Positions 23,591 to 34,521 of a stretch of DNA of 64,000 bases are shown piece after piece; the first letter of the stretch is position 1, and each line of letters begins with the position of its first letter. Made by a program: the position numbers and the translations under genes. The stretch covers positions 29,661,262 through 29,725,261 of the forward strand of contig NC_031776.1 of assembly GCF_001522545.3 (NCBI RefSeq). Reading direction: 5' to 3'. The notes below the pieces were generated by a model. The model was not told the DNA's origin and did no database searches. It saw only the letters and a program-made list of their open reading frames with translations. This DNA is from Parus major (taxonomy: Eukaryota > Chordata > Aves > Passeriformes > Paridae).

Positions 23591-26500
23591 AAACGTGATA
23601 TGCATTGAAAATGTCATTACAGTGCCTACCTGAAGACTGCAAAGATTTTACTCAACATCTTCCCCTTAGAAGAAATCTAAGACCAAGATTATGTAAATAT
23701 TTAACACTTTAAGAATGTGGTTTGGCCATCATATCCACATACCTTTATGGAAAACTAATTCAGTATGTGCTTTTCTGTCTGTCTGGAATTCAACAATCAA
23801 CATTAGTTTAGTTTGAAGGGTGAGTTTAGAAGAGCTGTGGTCTTAAAATTGTGCTTATATCAGTGGTACCTCAATGTGCACACATTATAGAAGAAGTTTT
23901 TCGTCCTCAGTTGAATTTTACATTGACCATTGTTCAATTATTTCAAAAAGTGAGGATTACAGCACACAGTGTAGCAAGCTATTAACTTAAAGCTTGTTCC
24001 TCCCTATTTTATTTCTTAAGAGTGCTGAGCCAGTTAATTCAGGAATGGGGAACAATCATACATTCAGAGTCTAGAGAACTTTGCACTCTATGAAAATTTG
24101 ATTTTTAATGCTTCCTTGAAAAAATGAAAATGGATAAAAAGAACTAGTGTTGAGGTGGGGTTGGTTGGATGGGTTTTTTTTTCCTTTTTCTGAGATCTTT
24201 CTTCTGGGAAAAGACATATTTTTGCAGTGTTGTGCAGAAAATACCATGCTGAAGGCTTTGGTAAATTGAAAAGTTTAAATGACAGAAGGAAAAGCAGGAG
24301 ATACGGAGCTGAGTAATGTGGCAACTTCCATCTTGTACAATGTGAATTACCTTTGAAGTACTTTTAGAAGTTAGTATGCTGAAAAGTGAGAGTGGTTTAA
24401 GGTTTGGGATATGGCCATTCATTGTATCTCACACTGGCACAAGGAGACAGACATTGAAGGTCCTGGTTCAAAGCACTCAGGGAAAGGATTTTGGTAAATC
24501 CCCACCCAGTGAGATCAGCACTTGGGTTACTCAGTGGGGCTCAAGTGGCTCACCACAAACTCCCAAGACTGGTGTGCTCTCAGGAGTTTTATTAGTTGGG
24601 TTAGCTGAGCTGGAAAGTTATCTTAGTTTACAGCAGGTTATTTGCTGCAGACACTTCATTTCAATTTTGTTTAAAAAGTCTTGTGAGCTTTTTCATTGCT
24701 GTTTTTCCCCCATTAATCTTGATGCATTTCACATAAGAAAGTTTAGACAAAGAAGATCTTGTGCATCTGCTTCTTGTGCAGAAGGTAAGTGCATAATTGA
24801 ATGGATCACAAAGAGCTGTAACATTGTTGAGGCTGGAAACAATGCAGGTCCACACAACCACACCTCTTGTAATGGAAGTTCCAACACTGAAAACAAGAGT
24901 GCCAAAATCAGCCTCAGAGCTTCCTCAATCAAATGGAAAGAGTGCAAATATATTCCTGCCAGTGGAGAAAACATGTTTCTAAGAAGGCAAGGAGATGATT
25001 CAAAACCTCCAGAGAGCTTTGTGGCGAAATCCCAACATTTTTCTTGGAAAATACATTCCATAGCAGAACAGTCATTTGTCTTAACACCCCATGGCTGCCT
25101 CCAAACAAAGCGTTCTGCCAGTGACTGGCACAAACTTCAAGCTGCAGCCAAAATCAAGCTGGTTCTTTTTATTCTTTCCTGTTTTTTATTTTTTCAGTCT
25201 CTCAAGGGCACATCTCATAGCCTGGATTAGAACACAGAGAAAGGCAGATGGCAGCACCATTTGCATCCTGAGTGACAGCAGAGGTTGCCAAAATGCTGAT
25301 TAATGGCCTCATCCCCTCACAAACCTTTGTTAACTCAACTCTGCTCGACTGTGTAGTGTTATCTGAGGACCCAGAACAGGGCAGGCAACTCCCTAAAGAC
25401 TAAAGGCACCATCCCAAAAGGATCTGCAGGCTTTGTTCAACACTTTGCACCCTAAAAACATCACTACAACAGGAAAATGCTGGGGCAGGTCACTGACTAT
25501 GCTGCAGCTTGGGAAATTAGGGAAGGGACTGTAACACCTTCACGCACCTCTGCTCTAGAATATGGCTCGTAAGGAGAGGATTTTAAGAGGCCATTCATCT
25601 GTTTTGCTATTCTAGCATTGCCTTTTTCCCCAGAATGTGGCAAATCTCCAGAGCAGGACCATCTGACCACGTTCTAACTACTCCAGAGCAGCCCAGGTGG
25701 GATTGGCTGCACTCAGGGGCACAGGCAGAGGAAGAGCTGCTGTCACAGGGGTCTGGATGGGAAGAAATGCAACCCAGGAATGAGTGATTTCACTCAAAAT
25801 CTGTTATCACCAAAATATTGGATGAGATGTTGGAAATCTAATGGTTGTCATGAGTTTGGCCCACAGAGGAGGGGTCCTTTGCCTGTTTTGTGGGACAGAG
25901 GCTTCTATTGCAAAATCTACCTTCCAGTTTCAATTAGTAATGCAGATCCTCTCAATAAATATAGATCTCTTCAACTGATGTCCTCTTCATCTAGTGCCTA
26001 TTTTTACATGTTATCCAGAAGGAATGTAAATAATGAATATCCTCTGAGCCACTGGTTCAGCCCTGGTGCAGCAGGACACCCAAAGGGAATGAGAACATGG
26101 CACAAGGTTAGATGAGATTTTCATACAATGTGTGATCCCAGAGTAAGGTCAGATCTCTCAGGAGATAAAGAACATGGGATTTGCCAGGATAAATTGGCCA
26201 ATAACAGCTGCTTTAGAGGGAGGGGAGGAATATAATAAAAAATGAGCAAGAAAACATTTTTACTACTTCAGGTAGTGAATAGCAGACTGCTGTGCATGAG
26301 GAGGATCCCCAGAGGGAAAGATGGTTACATTAATAACACTTTCTAGTTAGCTTTTGGATCTGATTTCCTTATGCACTGACAGGGCAGAGTTTCCAGAAGC
26401 ACCACACTGTGATGGGCAATACAGAAATGTCTGCTCTTGGATCCAGCTGATAAAATGTCCCAGTCCAGGAGGTTCTGCACTGCTACAATCCAAGGTTAGT

Positions 26501-27949
26501 GCTGTGCTCTGGGAGGGCACTTTTTGGCAGTGTTAGAGTATCTGTCAGGAGCTGCTGGTCCCCATCTTCCAAAGCAATATTGCTGTTCTTCCAGAGACAA
26601 CAATGTGGGCTCAATATTATATTGAAGATTTTGCACTGATTGGTTTTGTAATATCTTTCTCCCTAAAGATGATCTGGCCTGCTTGGGATAACACTTCCTC
26701 ATGAGTTTGCCTATCAAAACTTTCTCTGTAAGGTACTTAATATGGAATAAAAGCAGAACCAAATACCTTAGAATCTTATCTTATTGAATGCATGTATCTC
26801 TGCATTCAGTGTTTTTACTCTTGCTCATCACAAATCTACATGCAGTGATTTTAATGATAATTTTCTTGAATATTTAATAAGAATTGTGTAGTTGGAAAAT
26901 TAGAACAAATTGCCATTTAAAGTAATCCATAATTGACAGAAACTGCACTTTTGTGTCTTGTAACCCAGAGGCCAAATGAAATTCTAGTCATGACATGACC
27001 CAGTTGTTTTGAATTTGCTTACATTTGTTCCTGCCTTTTCTCGGTGCTGTACAAGTGTCAGGTGATGATTTCTCCTGCTAGATGAAGGAAAAGAGATCAG
27101 AATAGCCAGAGTAGCTGCATCATTTCTGTCTGGGTGAAATTCACATCTGAGGAGATGATTGTCACACAAAGAAGGCATTCAGACATTGGAACATGATCAC
27201 TGGGGACCTGCTGTGATCTCTGAGATTGTCTAAACCATTGACCCCAAAATTCTTTCTGGTTCATACAGGCACTATGGTCATGGACATTCTGGAAGCACTT
27301 GCAGGGGAGTTTCCCCCAAGCCTTCTAGTAGACAGTCTGTCTAGATTTTCATGATGTTTTTCTCTTCTTGCAGAGAGAATTTAATCAATTTATCTTCACC
27401 ATGTCCTACTCTCCCAGAGCACTTTGTTTCCACTCTTTAGTCAATCAGACCCTGTCACTTGAGCTTTCTGATATCAACAATCTACTAGCACCATAAATTC
27501 TAGATTCTTCCCATCCCTCTCATAGCTGACTTTTATTCATACATGGTTTTTATGTTTTCATCAGAAGACATTCTTAAATCTCCATCATTCTTCTACAACC
27601 TCTCTGCTGTCTTGTCACATTCTTAACAGCTGATGTGAAGATAAAATTATCAAATTGTAACATTCCCTCTTTTTGCCTATTTTTCATTTCTCCTTTCTTT
27701 CCTCTTGACTCCAATTCAAAAACACAATCCAGCCTCTGCACTGTATTGCATTTCATCACATCTGCTGACCATTCCTTCCTTCACTGTCATGCTACTGCTG
27801 CCTTAAGTTTCTCATTTACCACAGTATTATTTTTCCTGTCTTCATTACACAATCCTGCTCTGGTATTTTCTACTAAAAACAAACACTCTCACACTTTAGC
27901 CCATTTGCTTCTGTAGAGACCAATCTACCTTCCCATTCTCATTTATCTT
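23591..27949. other. Non-coding stretch with the longest open frame of the window
   Basis: No gene is recognised. It holds the 284-codon frame at 24,376-25,230, listed separately. Pyrimidine-rich DNA from about 27,380 may be the more decayed upstream part of the L2 relic that becomes readable at 27,950. Confidence 0.5.
24376..25230 (+). other. 284-codon open frame of unknown meaning
   Basis: The longest gap-free ATG frame in the window. The predicted product has no domain I recognise. It begins MLKSESGLRFGIWPF, has a Cys-rich middle (SCASASCAEGKC), many Ser, Lys and Asn residues, and a hydrophobic stretch near the end (LVLFILSCFLFF, about residues 258-270) that could span a membrane. At 24,784/24,785 the sequence CAGAAG|GTAAGT is a textbook splice donor inside the frame, so a transcript from this strand might be spliced there instead. 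No CR1 or other repeat lies in it. Overlapping minus-strand frames suggest that low stop density is a regional property. I rate it most likely a chance frame. Confidence 0.12.
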
Positions 27950-28325
27950 TATTCTTATTTACCCTGCTGTTTTCAATCCCCTCAATTCCATGCTCAGGTC
28001 TGTTAGTTCTGCCTTGTATCCTTTGCACTCGATCAATTCAAAGCACTCATGCCAAAATTTTTAATGGCCTGTTGTTACCCAAGTCCCGGAACCTGTACTC
28101 TGTCTTCATCTCTGTGACCTGACAGCTGCCTTCAATCCTGCCACCACTCTCCTTTTCCTGAAATATTGCCTTTCTTGGATGATTCAATTTTTTCCTAGCT
28201 CTCCTCCGAGCTGTTTACTCACTCATTCTTTTTCCACAGGATTCCCCTTTTAAACAAAACCATTTTTTTACTCTGTGATAACATGATCTACATCTCAATT
28301 CCATCTGCCTCTCCTGCTATAAAAG
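27950..28325 (+). mobile_element. Ancient L2 LINE relic with readable reverse transcriptase boxes
   Basis: Plus-strand L2 ORF2 code. At 28,116-28,160 the frame reads DLTAAFNPATTLLFL, matching the L2 reverse transcriptase box A (consensus DLSAAFD), with the catalytic Asp changed to Asn. It is preceded by TACTCTGTCTTCATCTCTGT and, further left, CACTCATGCCAAAATTTTTA with ATGGCCTG, in the expected order. After an internal deletion of roughly 200 bp, 28,270-28,310 reads TGTGATAACATGATCTACAT with CTC, the decayed YADD box and the following IYIS of box C. The pyrimidine-rich strand bias is typical of L2. Frames are broken and the copy is dead. Similar texture extends left to about 27,390 but I could not anchor it. 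Confidence 0.7.
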
Positions 28326-29604
28326 TAGAACTTCTACCAGTTAGTTTTGTGGTGTAAGGATGTGTAGTCCCCTGGTCTCCTTCTGCACCCTTCCAGAAGT
28401 TCCCTGTCACCTCATTTCACACACAGTGAGGGTTTTGTGTGTGGACCCTCCTTTTTCTCTGCAGGTAAGGGACCCTGAGCCCTGAGGAGGTTTTTATTCT
28501 GGAAATTGGAACAAAAGCAAAGGCTGCTTACCACAAAACCTCAGATTGTAAATTTTGTGCAGCCTGGTGACCAGACTCTTTTGAGGGAAACTTCCAGTTA
28601 AGCATCTCTTAGGGAACAATGTTTGCAAATTTTTATTTCCATCTTCTGTAACAGTTTTACAAAGGATGGAGCATCTTTGGCATCTCAATACTATTGTGTA
28701 TCTACAGCTCTTCTGAGAGGCATTTCTGTCATGGGCTTTCTTGCATTAGACTGTTATCAGTTATAAGTTTGAAAAGTGAGCTCAGATGGGGTTATTTATA
28801 AAATTTACAGGGTTTTTTTTTCCCTTCTTCTACTTTCTGTTTTTATCAGAAAAAAATTGCACTTACATCATAGCAGAAATATCAGCTAAGACATACAATT
28901 ACCCTGAGAGATGAAATTACAGCCTAAACCCACGAGAGCCATGTGATTTTATTTGTTCCTTTGTTTGAATGACCTCTTGCTGACAAACTCAAGGGTCATT
29001 ATTGTGGAAACTTTCAGGCAAAAGTGATGTCACCAGAAATCATTTTAATGGAGCCTCATCTTCACATCCTATTGATTTATCTGCTACATATGAAGGGAAA
29101 TCGATAAGCAGAATAATTTTCACATCTTTTAAACTTCTACAGTAGCCAAAAAATATTGTCTGGTGCAGACATGAATCATTGGAAAGAAAAATCTTAGCTG
29201 TTGATAGGGATGAAAACATTTCTTTATATTAAGAAGCTGAATGTTATGTCTTGCCTACCAGCTTTTGTTTGATGTATTTGTACTAAGGGGGAATTTCACA
29301 TAGTGACAGCAGGAATAAAAATCTTGAGATTTTCCATATTACAAAGAGAGATCTGCAGAGAGCAGAAGTCAGGCCCAGCAGCCCAGGAGGAACACAGAGA
29401 ATTTGTCCAAGTATCCATAGATAAGGTTAGGAAAGTTATAGCTCTTACAGAATTAAATATGGCCAGAGATGTCAAGGGAAGAAGAACTTTTATAGGTACA
29501 TCTGTGATTAAAGGAAGAATAGGGGAAATGTAGGCCCTGCCCAGAAGCAAACCAGAAAACTTGGTCACCTGGGATATAGAGAAGGCTGAAGGAGGCTGGA
29601 GCTA
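28326..29604. other. Non-coding stretch with a recursive-splice-like motif
   Basis: No gene is recognisable. The notable item is the acceptor/donor motif at 28,450-28,470. T-rich simple sequence lies near 28,811-28,825. Confidence 0.6.
28448..28470 (+). promoter_or_regulatory. Back-to-back splice acceptor and donor (recursive splice site motif)
   Basis: A pyrimidine tract CTCCTTTTTCTCTGCAG is followed directly by GTAAGG. An acceptor joined to a donor with no exon between is the motif of recursive splice sites used in long introns. If this window lies in a long plus-strand intron, this is a good candidate. No host gene is visible, and such motifs occur by chance. Confidence 0.25.
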
Positions 29605-29654
29605 TATGACCTTTAAGGTCTCTTGCAACCCAAATCACTCTGTGATTCTATAAT
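29605..29654 (+). mobile_element. CR1 LINE 3' tail fragment, sense orientation
   Basis: GGAGCTATATGACCTTTAAG, then GTCTCTTGCAACCCAAATCA, then CTCTGTGATTCTATAAT: this is the CR1 3' end in sense, closing with two copies of the octamer tail. Only about 50 bp match clearly; a short leftward extension to about 29,570 is possible. A second copy in opposite orientation starts 27 bases to the right. Confidence 0.8.
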
Positions 29655-29681
29655 TTCAGCTAAATCCATGTAGATTAAATA

Positions 29682-29737
29682 ATCATAGAGTCACAGAATA
29701 ATTTAGGTTGGAAAAGACCTTAAGATTGCTGAGTCCA
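29682..29737 (-). mobile_element. CR1 LINE 3' tail fragment, antisense orientation
   Basis: ATCATAGAGTCACAGAATAA, then TTTAGGTTGGAAAAGACCTT, then AAGATTGCTGAGTCCAA. This is the antisense CR1 3' end with two octamers of tail, truncated after about 56 bp. Together with 29,605-29,654 it forms a tail-to-tail pair. Confidence 0.85.
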
Positions 29738-30307
29738 AATGTGTTTGCTTACTGAAACAGAAGAACTCAACTGCCTTCTTTTTTTGCAATAAATTGAATG
29801 TTGCTTTGTGGGTGTATTTTTCTGATTATCAAGGGGTTCTTTAATAATAATCCCAAATATGATTCTGAAAACTATTTCTTTCACCAAACAAAAACCACAT
29901 TTTTCAATGTTTTCAGATCATTCACTTGGCTCTGTACCTCATGACACCTTATAGAGGCTGAGCTTAGTTGCTTGTTATTTGATAAGGTCAAATCTGAGGT
30001 TTCTTAAGTAAGTCACAGTTGTTTTAATTATAAATATGTTATTATAAATATGCAAAAAAACATCTTAAGTGTGTGGTTTAGCTGCAACCCTTGAATGCAG
30101 TCATTGACAAAATAATCTAGTCATACCAGAATATGATGAAAATTAATTTTGGCCAGTTGGCTCCCTTGGGTGCCCATTGCTTTTCATCACTCAGTTCACA
30201 GAAACTGATCTTCACCTCACCCATCACAGTTTGAATGAAAAGCAGTAAAACTAAGGAAGTTTGATTTGCAGGTAAGCACAGATTGAAGCTTTGAAGGGAA
30301 ACTTTGG

Positions 30308-30375
30308 CGGTTTCATCCTGTGACCGAGCTGTCAGTTTGTCATCTCGCGCAGCCGAGGCCTCGCACGGCTCTCCG
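30308..30375. other. CpG cluster in CpG-poor DNA
   Basis: Eight CpG dinucleotides occur within 68 bases (30,308, 30,325, 30,346, 30,348, 30,354, 30,362, 30,366, 30,374), centred on CATCTCGCGCAGCCGAGGCC followed by TCGCACGGCTCTCCGTGG. This is the densest CpG patch I saw. It has no match to a transposon that I know. A short unmethylated regulatory element is possible. Confidence 0.4.
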
Positions 30376-31246
30376 TGGGGCTGGCTGTGCAGGGAGAGAT
30401 CTTCCAAATCTTTGGGCCAAAATATCCTAAAGACATCTGGAGTTTGACAAGAAGCAGCAAATAATGTCGTGTCAAACTCTGTTCTGTCATAGTTCGATAA
30501 AATTATTTTTCTAATTATGGCTATTTTGTTGCTGTTGGAGCCATGGATGAATGAATGCACTTTAAAAGGATTTCTTATTATATTTTTATATATTCTTATT
30601 ATCTTGTATGAGAACAGTGATGGTTTCAATAAGTTCAACTGGGAGCTCTTCTCCAAGACCCTTTTTGCTGACAAAAGAGTGAGTATAATGTCTGCTTGCC
30701 AGACTCTTCCATTTTTGCATCTTTTTCCATTTCCTAAGCTCAGAGGATACAGACTCTGAATTTCACCACCAACTTTTACCAGTGGGCTCAGCTCCAAGTA
30801 GTCTCTTTCCCCTCAGCCACTTGCCAGATTAAAAGCATTGCATGTTTCCTCACAAACACTGACCTCACCAGCCTCCAGCAGTGACTGCTATGCAGAGGAT
30901 AAAAACAAGGCTTGCTCCTTCTCTGTCTGCATAAACTCTTTACTTCAATTATGCTTATCTAGCAGATGAAACACCTCGCTAATTCAAAAAAAGACTTTTT
31001 ACATGAAGGGTACGGCTTCCTCAAGGCTTTCCAAACTAAATTAGTATTCAATTTAAATCTTTCTTCACCTCCTAATCTTTGAAAATCTAATCATGCATTT
31101 TTCCTTTCATTGCATTACCACATCAAAACAAAACTTGTAGATACTTATTCTAAATTCCCTGTCTTTGCTTCAACATTTTCTTGAACAGCCAAAGTTTCTA
31201 GAAACCTCATCTGCAGTCTCTTTTTCCCTTTGAATTTATATATCTA

Positions 31247-31358
31247 TGTTTTGTTGGGTTTTTGTTTTTATTTTTTGTTTGGGGTTTTTTGGGGTTGTTT
31301 TTGGTTTTGTTTTTTGTGGTTTTGGGGTTTTTTGTGTTTGTTTTTTTTTTTTGGTTTA
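31247..31358. repeat. T/G-rich low-complexity tract
   Basis: About 110 bases are almost only T and G, with GTTT units and G runs at 31,256-31,258, 31,281-31,284, 31,291-31,294 and 31,324-31,327. The G runs are too far apart for a compact quadruplex. The plus-strand frame through it gives a Phe/Trp/Gly-rich peptide that is an artefact of composition. Confidence 0.9.
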
Positions 31359-33330
31359 AAAAAAATGAAACCTTTTTCATATAAACTGCTTACCATGGAT
31401 GATGCAAATTGGCCTAAGCAGGTTGATTTCATCAGGCAATTGTAAAATGCTCTCTGAGTATATTAACAACTGTTACCTCTATCAGCTTCATGCAATCTTA
31501 ATTGTATATTGACTTCTGAAGAAAATTCAGCAAGGTCAAACTCCAGTCAAAACTTTGAAGAGTATTTAAAATATTAATTATTATGTTTATCAATTTTATA
31601 AGTATTTGGTAATTATGTCTAACATACCGAGTCAAAAGGTTCAATCTCACAGGTGCTTTCAGCAGATATGCAGCAAGTCAACAATGTTATGATAATTATT
31701 CTTACTGTTAGTACAGAAATTAGTGATGGTTTGCTGCATCTGAACTGACCTCAAATTATTTATCCTGGGATAGTGGAGTAGCCCTTGAACTGAGCAATCT
31801 TGAATAGAGAAGATATTCAACCTGGATTTGAGCAAGGAGAACCAAGGACAGGAGGCTGGGGACAGCCCAGCTCCAAAAGCTGCCTCAGATCTCCTGCCTT
31901 GTCAAAGTGCTGGGCAAAAGGTGAGACCTGAGCAGGTGCTCCTTTCTTTCCTCCTGTTCTTCAGCCAGCTATGCTGCTCTGGACATGGAATTAACAACCT
32001 GGTCTGAGAGAATGTGCCACTGATCACTGCGTTTCCCAAAATCTTCAATACCCCTCATAAGTAACAAAGCTACCTGTAAAATCACAGAAAAATACAGGAA
32101 AAAAGGAAAAAAAGAGTCCTGTAGCTAATGATTGGCCATTTGCAGAAGAATGTGGGTTCTTCCCTGAAATAAATGCTTTCACAGGTTTCAAAAGTCCTCC
32201 TAATATGGTAAAGAGAAAGAGATGTTTGCTAAAACTTGTATCATGTCCATTTTATTCCTCGCTGACAAAAGCCCATTAACATTCTTGACAATTCACAGTT
32301 TTTGTATGTTCTAGATAAACCTCCTTTCAGCCTTGGTTGATTTTTAATTTGCTCAGCTTCAGAGAATGGCCCTTTCTAATATTAGGGCCAAAGTCAGGGT
32401 CAGGGAAAGCAGAACTGCCATGATCATTTGACATCTCCTGGGATGAAACCCAAAAAATTACAGTGGAGACCTTTTTTCCATCCCTACTGCATTTGAGCTG
32501 CCAGAGTTTCTCCTTCCATGTGCAACAGAGTGTTTCTGGCAATGGATTAAAGGATTTTTTCTTCCAGCAGTGCCCATACTGGGCTGGTGGCAAGGCAGGT
32601 CAGGGGGATTGGACATTTCTGGAAAAGCCAGACCATAATTTTATAACTCTGTGAGAGTTTGTTGGGTTTTAACAGTGAATCCATCAGGAAGTCTTTCAAG
32701 AAATATTTTTTAGGCAGTAGGTCATGAGGAAACTCATGATCATACAGCAAAGGAAAAAGAGATTTTGCAGCTCAGATCTTTGTTTGAAAGTATCTGAAGA
32801 AATAAACACGTTTTCCCCTGGCAGCTGTTTAAAATGTATTGGAGTATCTGCTTGCATTATTTATCTCATTCTGGGTGTCTGATTGTGCTGGCTAACTCTT
32901 CCGAGCAGGAGAGGAAGTTCTGATTAAATGATGTGTGCCTAACTGCCTTTTTTAACTCACTACCAACTGTACAGAGAAGTTGGCATGTGCAATCATGTCT
33001 TCATCATTTATGAGCCATGGTTCACTTCAATTTCCATTTCTATTTCAGTCAGTCCATCTTAAACAAACACAGCCTATTTTTCATTTTGTATTTGGACACC
33101 TGAACTATTTTATGATATTTTAGTCTAGATTTATATCCTGATAGGCACTGGAAAATGCTGCAAAGAAATTTCAAATCTTGTCTTTAGTTACAACTGACAA
33201 ATTATGGGGCAGATTACCATTTATTCCTATGTAACTTTGATTATGCCTAATTCTGTTTTTTCTTGGACTGTTTTTTGTAACTAAAAAAAAAAAAATCTAG
33301 TAAATTAATAAAATTAATTCATTCATTCAT

Positions 33331-33364
33331 GCACTAAATAGTGCTTCTCAAGAAATATTTCTTG
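33331..33364. repeat. Two adjacent short perfect palindromes
   Basis: GCACTAAATAGTGC (33,331-33,344; 6-bp arms, 2-nt loop) is followed four bases later by CAAGAAATATTTCTTG (33,349-33,364; 8-bp arms, no loop). Both are perfect. They may be protein-dimer binding sites or chance. Confidence 0.5.
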
Positions 33365-34500
33365 TACCATCATTGACTGAAAATAGGCAGCTTCATGAGA
33401 TCCCCCAGGAACTTCTCAGATTTACATAGTTATTTCTCCAAATAGCTGTGAATGATGCAAGTTCCCTGTCCAGTAAGGGAAAGGAAAGGTTCCTCTCTGT
33501 ATTGGACAAAATTTTCTGTGTTTTGCCAAAGAGCCAAACACAGCTCTCAAATAGTGTGAGAACATCCCCAAATGTGCCTATTTGGCACAGAAAATTTTCA
33601 TGGACAGGCTTAAAGAACTCTGTGCTCTGGTTTGCAACAAAACTCTTTGTCTGAAATATTGACGTCAGTAAGAAGCCCTGCATTAGAAATTAGAGGTATT
33701 TCATAAAGTTAAAGGAAAGCTAGTCAGGAAATCAGAAATATTAGAGAAAAAATGCCTTATGTAAAGATACCAACACCTCAAGGATTTCTCAGTTCATGCT
33801 CAAGAGATGTTCCAGTTAAAAGAATGGATTCACAGAGCTGGCACTTATGATCTTTAAAGGATCCTAGTCAATTTGTGAAGCCTTTAGTTCATGAAAAAGC
33901 CAAATTTAAACCTGAATGCAATTAGAAATAATTAGAGATCTCCTAGTGATAGCCTTGAAAAAAATATGTCATAAAAATCAGTATTGTGAATGTGAAATTT
34001 CTATAATATTGTGGCTCAGAATTGTTTTGGGATGGATTAAATGGTTTCTAATCAATCTGTGCACTGGAATCCAGATAAATAGATTTTATATCCAGATCCA
34101 CAGGAGGACCTCATAGAAGGTAAAACTTGCCACATTCTATTAGCAATGAAAACAAAGTTGAAAAATTAATGTGTGAGGTAATTGCTGAGGTTTTGTGTGA
34201 GAGACCACCACCATCACGCCTCAGATGCAAAATGTGATCAAACCTGTTTGAATCAGTGAAACCCTGCTGATTTACTGTGGTCAGGAATTTGCTGGCAGAC
34301 TTTTAAAATATGATTAATAGATGCAGAGAAAAAAAAATTGAGTAGTTTATGCAATCCGCTGCTAACAGGAAGGTTTAAAAGTGATTTAGAGCAAGTGACC
34401 AAAAGAGAGAGGCACATGTCTTTTTCTTCTGTATTTGGTTGAATGGCTACTAACAGACATCTGGAGAGAAAGTCAGAGAAGCAGCTGTTTTTGGAAGGAC

Positions 34501-34521
34501 AAATTCTAAATTCTAAATTCT
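34501..34521. repeat. Heptamer tandem repeat
   Basis: Three perfect copies of AAATTCT, followed by AGGTAAGG, which looks like a splice donor by chance. Confidence 0.9.

Noticed and set aside
30117..30797. 226-codon minus-strand open frame
   Set aside because: Starts at TTG, has no domain, Cys/His pattern or repeat that I recognise, and crosses a CpG-rich patch that lowers stop density.
31230..31445. Phe/Trp-rich open frame resembling a membrane protein
   Set aside because: It is a direct reading of a T/G low-complexity tract.
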